64,000 bases of DNA from Rhizobium sp. FKY42. Its GTDB lineage: Bacteria; Pseudomonadota; Alphaproteobacteria; Rhizobiales; Rhizobiaceae. Both the position numbers and the translations under genes were made by a program. The notes beneath the pieces were generated by a model. It did no database searches and had not been told where the DNA came from. It saw nothing but the letters and a program-made list of their open reading frames with translations. The stretch is from positions 186,001-250,000 of the forward strand of contig NZ_STGA01000029.1 of the NCBI RefSeq assembly GCF_005222835.1, in the 5' to 3' direction. Below are positions 25,163 to 34,432 of the stretch, in pieces; position 1 is the first letter of the stretch; every line of letters begins with the position of its first letter.

Positions 25163-26614
25163 ATGAGCCTCAAGCTCAAGCTTTACAACACGCTGACCCG
25201 CGAGAAGGCTGAATTCCAGCCAATCGACCCGAACAATGTGCGCATGTATGTCTGCGGTCCCACCGTTTATGATTTCGCGCATATTGGTAATGCGCGCCCG
25301 GTCATCGTGTTCGATGTTCTCTTCCGTCTGCTGCGCCATGTTTATGGCGAGGGACAGGTGACCTATGCCCGCAACATCACCGACGTGGATGACAAGATCA
25401 ACGCGCGGGCTTTGCGCGATCATCCGGGCCTGCCTCTCAACGAAGCGATCCGTGCCGTCACCGAGCGCACCGAGCAGCAGTTCCAGGCGGATGTGAAGGC
25501 ACTTGGCTGCCTGGAGCCGACCGTGCAGCCGCGTGCCACTGACAACATTACCCAGATGATCGACATCATCGAGAAGCTGATTGCCCGCGGCCATGCCTAT
25601 GCGGCAGAAGGCGAAGTGCTGTTCGATACGCGCTCCATGAGCGATTACGGCCAGCTTTCCAAGCGTCCGCTGGATGAGCAGCAGGCCGGTGCGCGCATCG
25701 CCGTCGATGCTCACAAGAAGAACCCCGGCGATTTCGTGCTCTGGAAGGCTTCCAGCGAAAGCGAACCCGGCTGGCCAAGCCCCTGGGGTCGTGGCCGTCC
25801 CGGCTGGCATATCGAATGCTCGGCAATGAGCGCACGCTATCTGGGCGAAACCTTCGATATTCATGGCGGTGGACTGGATCTCATCTTCCCGCATCATGAA
25901 AACGAAATTGCCCAGTCCCGCTGCGCACACGACACGCATGTGATGGCCAATGTGTGGATGCACAATGGCTTCGTGCAGGTCGAAGGCCGCAAGATGTCGA
26001 AGTCGGAAGGCAATTTCGTGACCATCAACGAACTTCTGGAAACGGAAAAGTTCGGCGGTCGCAAATGGCCAGGCGAAGTGCTGCGCCTTGCCATGCTGAT
26101 GACGCATTACAGCGAGCCGATCGACTTTTCCGTCAAGCGGCTGGAAGAGGCAGAAAAAATTTTCAAAAAATGGGCTGACACCCTTCGGTTGGTGGAATCA
26201 CGAGCAATTGTGCCTTGGAAGAATTCCATCGGCCCCGCACATTTTGGTCCGGTAGGGACGCAGTTGCTTATGTATCTACAAGAAGACTTGAATACCCCTG
26301 CATTGATTGCGGCAATTAGCAGGCTTGGCAGGGAAATCGCCGCTGGAGAGCTTGAAGCAGTTGACGATTTTATCAACTTGATTGACTTGTTGGGTTTTGA
26401 TTTCGCTCTTTTCTTCGAAGGTGAGGAAACCTCTCCCGCAGAGCAAAATTTCATCTTCACAAAAGTCCAAGAGCGCCTCGAACTGCTGAAAGCCAAGAAT
26501 TTCGCAGAAGCAGATCGAATTCGCGATGAGCTGGCAGCCAAGGGCATCCAGCTGAAGGACAGCAAAGACAAGGATACCGGCGAACGCGTCACCACCTGGG
26601 ACATGAAGCGCTAA
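25163..26614 (+). CDS. cysS: Cysteinyl-tRNA synthetase
   Basis: 483 residues from [11 protein letters not shown] with Shine-Dalgarno GGGAGAG; the frame is open 51 codons upstream, but that part is leader RNA. Class I synthetase: HIGN at 40-43, KMSKS at 277-281, zinc ligands C31, C219, H244 and E248 ([21 protein letters not shown]). It charges tRNA-Cys. The first 325 codons look like their neighbours, but from about 26,140 to 26,530 (residues about 326-455, the helical C-terminal part) the DNA turns AT-rich; one 60-base line has 25 G+C. A 38-residue membrane peptide gene follows after 15 bases. Confidence 0.97.
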   Translation: MSLKLKLYNTLTREKAEFQPIDPNNVRMYVCGPTVYDFAHIGNARPVIVFDVLFRLLRHVYGEGQVTYARNITDVDDKINARALRDHPGLPLNEAIRAVTERTEQQFQADVKALGCLEPTVQPRATDNITQMIDIIEKLIARGHAYAAEGEVLFDTRSMSDYGQLSKRPLDEQQAGARIAVDAHKKNPGDFVLWKASSESEPGWPSPWGRGRPGWHIECSAMSARYLGETFDIHGGGLDLIFPHHENEIAQSRCAHDTHVMANVWMHNGFVQVEGRKMSKSEGNFVTINELLETEKFGGRKWPGEVLRLAMLMTHYSEPIDFSVKRLEEAEKIFKKWADTLRLVESRAIVPWKNSIGPAHFGPVGTQLLMYLQEDLNTPALIAAISRLGREIAAGELEAVDDFINLIDLLGFDFALFFEGEETSPAEQNFIFTKVQERLELLKAKNFAEADRIRDELAAKGIQLKDSKDKDTGERVTTWDMKR

Positions 26615-26629
26615 CAGGACAGAAGGCCG

Positions 26630-26746
26630 ATGGCTGAGAACCCGAACACCAAAATGCCGAAATGGCTGCTTTACGGGCTCATTGCAAAAGGTGTTCTGGT
26701 TGCCGCGATCACGATCGGCGTGGTTGTCTATGTAAGTTTGAGGTAG
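26630..26746 (+). CDS. Small single-pass membrane protein (38 aa)
   Basis: Short frame MAENPNTKMPKW ... VYVSLR with one hydrophobic helix from about residue 12 to 36 and a short polar N-terminus. AAGG lies 5 bases before the ATG. It starts 15 bases after cysS and ends 7 bases before the first GFA-family gene, so it sits tightly in the operon. I do not recognise a family. Likely a real small inner-membrane peptide given the spacing, the start signal and the well-formed helix. Confidence 0.6.
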   Translation: MAENPNTKMPKWLLYGLIAKGVLVAAITIGVVVYVSLR

Positions 26747-26753
26747 GAGAGGC

Positions 26754-27221
26754 ATGATGGAAGGCGTATTTACCGGCGGATGCCAGTGTGGCGCGGTTCG
26801 CTTTCGGGCTGAAAAGCTTGGAAGGGCCTCGATCTGTCATTGCCGCATGTGCCAGAAGCAGTTCGGCAGCTTCTTCGGTGCGCTCGTCACGGCTGATCAG
26901 GCACATCTCACATGGACGCGTGGGCAGCCTAGCCTCTTTCGCTCATCCGCCAAGGTGAAGCGTGGTTTTTGCCCGAAATGCGGAACGCCCCTCACCTATC
27001 AATCTGATGAGGGGGTAGAGATCGCCATCGGCGCATTCGACCACCCGGAACTCATCGAGCCGGAAATCCAGGTAAACTATAGCCATCGCTTGCCCTGGAT
27101 CGATCACCTGTTTGAGAAGACGCAGTTTTCTAGTCCTGAATACGATGCAAAATGGGCATCAGTCGAAAGCTACCAGCACCCGGACCACGATACGGCCGAG
27201 TGGCCGCCGAAGGACGAATAG
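26754..27221 (+). CDS. GFA family protein, copy 1
   Basis: 155 residues of the glutathione-dependent formaldehyde-activating (GFA) / CENP-V fold. Zinc-binding cysteines are in GGCQCGAVRF, CHCRMCQK and FCPKCGTPL. Starts at ATG ATG after AGGAGAGG; either Met is possible. Despite the family name, most members have no proven substrate. The next gene is a paralogue, and the two share an identical 16-residue C-terminus, [16 protein letters not shown], encoded by almost the same DNA. Confidence 0.9.
   Translation: MMEGVFTGGCQCGAVRFRAEKLGRASICHCRMCQKQFGSFFGALVTADQAHLTWTRGQPSLFRSSAKVKRGFCPKCGTPLTYQSDEGVEIAIGAFDHPELIEPEIQVNYSHRLPWIDHLFEKTQFSSPEYDAKWASVESYQHPDHDTAEWPPKDE
27171..27218 (+). repeat. Direct repeat copy A, 3' end of GFA gene 1
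   Basis: 48 bases that recur at 27647-27694 with two synonymous differences (ggac/ggat and gag/gaa). Encodes [16 protein letters not shown]. Confidence 0.85.
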
Positions 27222-27223
27222 CG

Positions 27224-28658
<1,435 letters not shown>

Positions 28659-28719
28659 AGCAAGCTTTTGGCCCGGATGGGCCGGTGACAAAATTCTGCG
28701 GCCCGGGGAGGCGCAACTG

Positions 28720-30336
28720 ATGAGTATGGAACGCATCTATCTTTTCGACACGACACTTCGTGACGGGCAGCAGACGCCCGGCATCGATTTTTCCGTTGAA
28801 GACAAGATCGCGATTTCGAAGCTTCTCGACGAGTTCGGCATCGATTATGTGGAAGGCGGCTACCCCGGTGCCAACCCAACCGACACCGCATTTTTCGCAC
28901 GCAAGCAAACGCATGCGGCCAAATTTACTGCATTCGGCATGACGAAACGTGCGGGGGTCTCGGCTGCCAACGATCCTGGTCTGGTTGCTCTTTTACAATC
29001 GAAAGCCGATGCGATCTGTCTTGTCGCGAAGAGCTGGGACTATCATGTCGCAGTGGCTCTCGGCTGCACCAACGAAGAAAATATTGAGTCGATCCGGGAC
29101 AGCGTAAAGGCTGTGATAGCCTCAGGTCGTGAAAGCCTGATTGACTGCGAGCACTTTTTCGATGGCTACAAGGCCAATCCGGACTATGCGCTGGCCTGTG
29201 CAAAGACGGCCTATGAGGCGGGTGCGCGCTGGGTGGTTCTCTGTGATACGAATGGCGGTACCCAGCCGGACGAAGTGCGCAGAATCGTTTCCGCCGTCAT
29301 CGCATCCGGCATTCCCGGCGCGTCATTGGGAATCCATGCGCATGACGATACAGGTCAGGCCATTGCCAATTCGCTGGCTGCAGTGGAGGCCGGTGTTCGC
29401 CAGATCCAGGGAACGCTAAATGGCATTGGCGAGCGTTGCGGCAATGCAAATCTCATCACGCTGATCCCCACCCTCGCCTTGAAGAAGGTTTACTCGGACC
29501 GATTTGAAACTGCGATCGATGCTGATCGCCTAACCGGCCTCACCCGACTGTCTCATGCCTTCGATGAATTGCTGAACCGCTCGCCGCATGCGCAGGCACC
29601 TTATGTGGGCGCATCCGCCTTCGCGACAAAAGCAGGCATTCATGCCTCCGCTCTGCTGAAAGACCCGCGTACCTACGAGCATGTGGTGCCGGAAAGCGTT
29701 GGCAACTTTCGCAAGGTCATGGTGTCTGACCAGGGAGGCAAGTCCAACTTCCTTAACGCCCTGAAGCGCATCGGGCTGGACGTCGCGAAAGATGACCCGC
29801 GTCTCGATACGCTGATTTCCATCGTCAAGGAGCGCGAGGCCCAAGGCTATGCCTATGAAGGGGCAGATGCGAGCTTCGAGCTTCTGGCCAGACGCACTCT
29901 CGGCACCATTCCGCATTTCTTCGATATCGAAGGTTTCCGCGTGATGGTGGAACGGCGGTTTGACGCAAATGGACAGTTGAAGACCGTGTCGGAGGCTGTG
30001 GTTCGCCTGATCATCGACGGTCACCGCATTATGTCAGTCGCTGAGGGTGACGGTCCGGTCAACGCGCTGGATCTGGCCTTGCGCAAGGATCTTGGCAAAT
30101 TCAACAGAGAGATCGAAGAACTCGAACTGGTGGATTACAAGGTGCGCATTCTCAATGGCGGCACCGAGGCGATCACCCGCGTTCTCATCGAATCCATGGA
30201 TGGCGACGGAACTCGTTGGTGGACCGTGGGCGTTTCGGAAAACATAATCGACGCCTCCTTCCAGGCGCTGATCGATTCCATCATCTACAAGCTGATGAAG
30301 AACCGGCACATGGCAGGCAAGATCGCGGCAGAATAA
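28720..30336 (+). CDS. cimA: (R)-citramalate synthase
   Basis: 538 residues from MSMERIYLFDTTLRDGQQ, with GGGGAGG upstream. Catalytic-domain strings DTTLRDGQQTPGIDFSVEDK and LGIHAHDDTGQA supply the metal ligands; the C-terminal LeuA-type regulatory domain follows (VKEREAQGYAYEGADASFELL). The long GIDFSVEDK form separates CimA from isopropylmalate synthase. It condenses pyruvate with acetyl-CoA to citramalate, giving 2-oxobutyrate for isoleucine without threonine. Homocitrate-synthase-like activity is a less likely alternative. Confidence 0.92.
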   Translation: MSMERIYLFDTTLRDGQQTPGIDFSVEDKIAISKLLDEFGIDYVEGGYPGANPTDTAFFARKQTHAAKFTAFGMTKRAGVSAANDPGLVALLQSKADAICLVAKSWDYHVAVALGCTNEENIESIRDSVKAVIASGRESLIDCEHFFDGYKANPDYALACAKTAYEAGARWVVLCDTNGGTQPDEVRRIVSAVIASGIPGASLGIHAHDDTGQAIANSLAAVEAGVRQIQGTLNGIGERCGNANLITLIPTLALKKVYSDRFETAIDADRLTGLTRLSHAFDELLNRSPHAQAPYVGASAFATKAGIHASALLKDPRTYEHVVPESVGNFRKVMVSDQGGKSNFLNALKRIGLDVAKDDPRLDTLISIVKEREAQGYAYEGADASFELLARRTLGTIPHFFDIEGFRVMVERRFDANGQLKTVSEAVVRLIIDGHRIMSVAEGDGPVNALDLALRKDLGKFNREIEELELVDYKVRILNGGTEAITRVLIESMDGDGTRWWTVGVSENIIDASFQALIDSIIYKLMKNRHMAGKIAAE

Positions 30337-30392
30337 TCGGCTGCGGCAAAGCTTCACATTCTGGAATATTCGCTTCAGCGAAATGAATTGGT

Positions 30393-30413
30393 TACGCCTG
30401 TGGATCAGGCGTA
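30393..30413. other. Hairpin between cimA and rarD
   Basis: Perfect 8-bp stem tacgcctg / caggcgta with a 5-base loop; no T-run follows, so a weak or Rho-assisted end at most. Confidence 0.4.
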
Positions 30414-30448
30414 GACGGTTGCGCTTGCGGCAAAGAAAGGCATGCAGA

Positions 30449-31357
30449 ATGGCAAGCAGCGAAACAAACCCTGCCCTGAATGGCGACACGCCGAAGGGAT
30501 TTGCCTATGCCTTTGCCGCCTATGGCCTCTGGGGCTTCATGCCAATCTACCTCAAGATGCTTTCGCATCTTTCGCCTTTTGAAGTGTTGGCACACCGTGT
30601 CGTGTGGTCCTTGCCGCTGGCAGCAGTTGTTCTGCTTGTTACCCGCCGCATTGGTGACCTGAAGGCAGCGGTCCACTCTGGCAAGACCATGGCCATGGCT
30701 CTGGTGACGGCATGCCTGATTACCGTGAACTGGTGCACCTATGTCTATGCGGTGGGTTCAGGGCATGCGATCGAGGCGGCGCTCGGCTATTTCATCAATC
30801 CGCTTTTCAGCATCATGCTAGGGGCGATATTGCTGAAGGAGCGAATGACGAATGCCCAGAAGGCTGCCATCTCACTTGCATTCGTGGCCGTTGGTATCCT
30901 GACATGGGACGCCGGTCGTCTGCCATGGATCTCGCTGACTCTCAGCATCAGCTGGGGCTTTTACGCCCTGTTTCGCAAGACACTGCCCGTGGGGCCCAAT
31001 CAGGGGTTCTTTCTCGAAGTTGCAATCCTCACAGTTTTTGCCTTGCCGTATATTGTCTGGCTCGAAGTCCATGGCGTGGGCCACCTGACCAATGGAACAG
31101 AATCGGACAGCTGGCTTCTGGCTTCCGCTGGCCTGTTCACTGCTATTCCGCTGATGATTTACGCCAATGCGGCAAAGCTTCTCAGACTATCCACCATTGG
31201 CATCATGCAATATATGACGCCAACCTTCGTGTTCCTGATTGCGATCTTCGTCTTCCATGAGCCGATGAACCCCGTAAAGCTGTTTGCCTTCGTTCTCATC
31301 TGGTCAGCTCTGGCTCTCTATAGCGTATCGATGCTACGAAACTACCGCGCGCGCTAA
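30449..31357 (+). CDS. rarD: RarD family EamA transporter
   Basis: 302 residues from MASSETNPALNGD, chosen for AAAGG upstream; the open frame before it is Arg-rich leader sequence. Ten hydrophobic segments, opening GFAYAFAAYGLWGFMPIYLK, with the RarD strings ALGYFINPLFSIMLGAILL and GIMQYMTPTFVFLIAIFVF. RarD is named for chloramphenicol resistance in Pseudomonas, but physiological substrates are unknown. A DHCW cupin gene follows 15 bases downstream. Confidence 0.92.
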   Translation: MASSETNPALNGDTPKGFAYAFAAYGLWGFMPIYLKMLSHLSPFEVLAHRVVWSLPLAAVVLLVTRRIGDLKAAVHSGKTMAMALVTACLITVNWCTYVYAVGSGHAIEAALGYFINPLFSIMLGAILLKERMTNAQKAAISLAFVAVGILTWDAGRLPWISLTLSISWGFYALFRKTLPVGPNQGFFLEVAILTVFALPYIVWLEVHGVGHLTNGTESDSWLLASAGLFTAIPLMIYANAAKLLRLSTIGIMQYMTPTFVFLIAIFVFHEPMNPVKLFAFVLIWSALALYSVSMLRNYRAR

Positions 31358-31372
31358 GACGGGAGGTGCGTC

Positions 31373-31702
31373 ATGAAAATGTCCAATATTCCGTTCGGGA
31401 CGACGGACTGGTCGCAGATTGAGCGCACCGAGCATTTCGGCGAAACGGGTCGGGCCTACTGGCGAACGCAGAAGTTTGGCGACATCCGTGTTCGTATGGT
31501 GGAATATACGCCGGGCTACAGGGCGGATCACTGGTGCGAGAAGGGCCATATCCTTCTGTGCCTGGAAGGCGAGATGGTCACCGAACTTGCAGATGGACGC
31601 GTATTTACCCTGAAGCCCGGCACAAGTTACCAGGTCGCTGATCATGCCGAGCCTCACCGGTCCTACACCAAAACAGGTGCGTTGCTGTTTATCGTGGATT
31701 AA
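31373..31702 (+). CDS. DHCW motif cupin fold protein
   Basis: 109 residues, all one cupin barrel. The family motif appears as RADHWCEKGHILLCLEGEM with HAEPHRS later; His, Cys and Glu here would bind metal. GGGAGG lies 7 bases before the ATG. Function unknown. Its stop codon and that of the convergent LOG-family gene share the four bases TTAA, so the genes overlap tail to tail. Confidence 0.88.
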   Translation: MKMSNIPFGTTDWSQIERTEHFGETGRAYWRTQKFGDIRVRMVEYTPGYRADHWCEKGHILLCLEGEMVTELADGRVFTLKPGTSYQVADHAEPHRSYTKTGALLFIVD

Positions 31703-32304
31703 AGGCGCTCGATCACGCTGCTGTCACCTTTTGCCAAAGGAGCATCGCCCCAGGCATCCATGATTGCGGGAACGATATCCTCCACATTATCGATGACAAG
31801 TGGCTGAACCAGATTGGCGTTGTGGATGAAGCCCTGCCTCTTCATGTGATCGATGAGTTCCAGCATTGGATCCCAGAATCCGCCGATATTGGCAAACACC
31901 ATCGGCTTTCCATGGCGGCCAAGCTGCGCCCAGGTCATGATTTCTACGATCTCCTCCAGGGTTCCAATTCCACCCGGCAGTGTGACGAAGGCATCGGCGC
32001 GCTCGAACATCTTGTGTTTGCGCTCGTGCATATCCGCGGTGATGATAAGCTCATTCAGTTGGCCGAGAGAATGGCGCGTTGCCTCCATATCCACGAGGAA
32101 TTCCGGGATGATGCCGGTGACTTTTCCGCCATTGGAGAGAACGCCAGAGGCGACCGCCCCCATGATGCCTTTTGTACCGCCGCCATAGACCAGATTGAGG
32201 CCATGTGCAGCGATGGACCTGCCCAGTGTTCTACCCGCCGAAACATAGGCGGGGTCTCGTCCCGGCTGTGAGCCACAGTAAGCACAAATGGATCGAATTG
32301 GCAC
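31699..32304 (-). CDS. LOG family protein (cytokinin nucleotide phosphoribohydrolase-like)
   Basis: 201 residues. Rossmann-like LOG fold with the diagnostic GGGTKGIMG and PGGIGTLEE motifs, and YCGSQPGRDPAY near the N-terminus. LOG enzymes hydrolyse nucleoside 5'-monophosphates; in plants and some plant-associated bacteria they release active cytokinins, while many bacterial members act mainly on AMP. In a rhizobial relative both are possible. Divergent from the LysM gene with 167 bases between; no confident promoter found there. Confidence 0.92.
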   Translation of the reverse strand: MPIRSICAYCGSQPGRDPAYVSAGRTLGRSIAAHGLNLVYGGGTKGIMGAVASGVLSNGGKVTGIIPEFLVDMEATRHSLGQLNELIITADMHERKHKMFERADAFVTLPGGIGTLEEIVEIMTWAQLGRHGKPMVFANIGGFWDPMLELIDHMKRQGFIHNANLVQPLVIDNVEDIVPAIMDAWGDAPLAKGDSSVIERL

Positions 32305-32471
32305 AGCGTTCTCCGTATTTCATGTATCGGATGCCGAAGTTCACGGCCCTGTCGCCAAAAGTGACGGGGAATCAAGCTGTGAGCAAGTGCAAAAGACGGC
32401 GAATCCTTGTTAACTCTCGATGAACACTGTAATCCGGAACCGTTGGCGCGGTGACGCCAGGAGAGGTTTTG

Positions 32472-34310
32472 ATGATCCATAATCGTGCCGGTTGGCTCGC
32501 TCTTGCTGTTCTTGCTGTCGCAACCCTGTTGATGGTGTTTTTCGTCATGCCCCGGCTATCGGGCGATGAGAAGCCGCAGACGACTGCAATGACCCCTGCA
32601 GCACCGGCAACCCAGGCGCCGACACCGGCCGCAACGGAAAGTTCGGCATCACAAACCACGACGGCAGACAAGGGTGCAAAACCGCAGGCCGAGGCGAAGC
32701 AGGATGTCCTGCCCACACCAGAAAAGCCCGCGACGGCACCGGCTTCGCCTGCACCGCAGAAGGCCGAGGCTCCTGTCATCATTCCGACATTCGACGTTCT
32801 TCGCGTCGAGCCCGATGGCTCCACGGTAATTGCAGGTCGCGCGGCTCCAGGCTCCAAGCTGGAAGTCACTGATCAAGCGAACACGGTTGCCACGACCACA
32901 GTCGACAAGGCTGGTGAGTTCGTGGCCATTCTTGACAAGCCGCTTTCTCCGGGCGACCACCAACTGGTCCTCAAAGCCACGAGCCCAGATGGCAAGACGG
33001 TGATCTCCGAAGAAATAGCGACAGTCTCCGTTCCCCAGGGCAAGGAAACAGAATTGCTGGCCATGGTCACAAAGCCGGGCGAAGCCAGCCGCATCATCGC
33101 CAAGCCGACGGCGCCCGCGAAGACCGACCGTGTCGCAACAACTGCGCCTGATGCATCGTCCGCACAGCCATCGGCCGAACCTGCGAAACCTGCCCCACAG
33201 GTCATGAATGCTCCGGTTGCCCAACCGTCTACCAAGCCTCAGCAGCAACAGCCGACGGTCGCAGCGCCTGCAACAGGCACAGCTCCAGCACAGCAAAACG
33301 CGAGTCCCCAGGCTGCGGCAACTGCGGCGCCAAAATCGCCGGACGCGGGCAAGGCTGATCTTCAAATTAGTGCCGTAGAGGTCGAGGGAAGCAAGCTTTT
33401 CGTCGCGGGCGTCGCAAAGCCCGGTTCGCGTCTCAAGGCGTATGCTGATGGACAGGTCATTGGCCAGACAATCGCAGGCAGTGACGGAAGTTTTGTCATT
33501 GACGGCGTTCGCGAACTCACGGTCGGGCAGCATACAATTGCCGTCGATCAGATCGGCGCAGACGACAAGATCATTGTTCGCGTCGAAGTTCCGTTCAACC
33601 GTCCCGCCGGAGATCAGGTGGCTGCCGTTGCGACGCAACAGAATTCTGCGGCGAGCCTGACACCCATCGACGCCGGGGCCTTCGACAAACTGCGCAACGA
33701 AGTGGCCAAGGCCTTCCAACTGCTGCAGAACCTCTACGCCAACAATGCGACGCCAAGTCTTGAGCAGGTCGCAGCAGCGCGTTCCGCCGTGACCATTTCA
33801 CTACGGTCGCTGACGGAGTACCGTCTGCCGGCCGGTGTCAGCGCCAACGCCGCAGGGATTGCGGACACAACGATCAAGGCCGCGGCGGATGCTCTGGCTG
33901 CCCTTGAAGCGCTACCGAAAGATGTCGAAGCCATTCGAAAGAACTTGGGGACACTGAGCGCAATGATCGCGCGCGTTACCTCTTCCACCCTGCCGTCTGC
34001 GCCTTCGACAGCCCAGGCAACCCCACCTGCGACCAATCAGGATACGGGCGCGCCCAGGACAATTGCGCAGGCTCCTTTGACGCAGAGCGATGCGGCGTCG
34101 GTGATCATTCGCCGTGGGGATACGCTCTGGCAGATTTCCCGTCGCGTCTACGGCCAGGGTGTCCGCTACACGACTATCTATCTGGCAAACCAGGATCAGA
34201 TTGCAAACCCGGACATTATCCAGCCAGGCCAGATATTTGGCGTCCCGAAGGACGCCATGCCGGAAACAGAGGCAGAAAAACTGCATAGGCAGCGCTTGAA
34301 CAAGACCTGA
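32472..34310 (+). CDS. LysM-domain envelope protein with Ig-like/BON-type repeats
   Basis: 612 residues from MIHNRAGWLALAVL with AGGAGAGG upstream. One N-terminal membrane anchor at about 8-26, then a long Ala/Pro/Thr linker, a beta domain VEPDGSTVIAGRAAPGSKLE (about 115), a second linker, a similar beta domain VEGSKLFVAGVAKPGSRLKA (about 300), a helical segment, and a C-terminal LysM domain (RRGDTLWQISRRVYGQ, about 550-598). The LysM should hold peptidoglycan, so the protein spans the periplasm. The same architecture occurs across rhizobia; function unproven. Confidence 0.88.
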   Translation: MIHNRAGWLALAVLAVATLLMVFFVMPRLSGDEKPQTTAMTPAAPATQAPTPAATESSASQTTTADKGAKPQAEAKQDVLPTPEKPATAPASPAPQKAEAPVIIPTFDVLRVEPDGSTVIAGRAAPGSKLEVTDQANTVATTTVDKAGEFVAILDKPLSPGDHQLVLKATSPDGKTVISEEIATVSVPQGKETELLAMVTKPGEASRIIAKPTAPAKTDRVATTAPDASSAQPSAEPAKPAPQVMNAPVAQPSTKPQQQQPTVAAPATGTAPAQQNASPQAAATAAPKSPDAGKADLQISAVEVEGSKLFVAGVAKPGSRLKAYADGQVIGQTIAGSDGSFVIDGVRELTVGQHTIAVDQIGADDKIIVRVEVPFNRPAGDQVAAVATQQNSAASLTPIDAGAFDKLRNEVAKAFQLLQNLYANNATPSLEQVAAARSAVTISLRSLTEYRLPAGVSANAAGIADTTIKAAADALAALEALPKDVEAIRKNLGTLSAMIARVTSSTLPSAPSTAQATPPATNQDTGAPRTIAQAPLTQSDAASVIIRRGDTLWQISRRVYGQGVRYTTIYLANQDQIANPDIIQPGQIFGVPKDAMPETEAEKLHRQRLNKT

Positions 34311-34319
34311 AACGAGATT

Positions 34320-34346
34320 GGAGCCGCTTCTGCGGCTCTGATTTTA
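34320..34346 (+). terminator. Terminator after the LysM gene
   Basis: gagccgc / gcggctc with a ttct loop, followed by tgatttta, 10 bases after the stop codon. Confidence 0.75.
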
Positions 34347-34432
34347 TGATGAACTGCTTCCCGGCCTATGCCTGAATTGCGTTGCGATCAGCGTAAGCAG
34401 GCCTTAAACAGAACCTCCTTCCGGAGGCAGTC

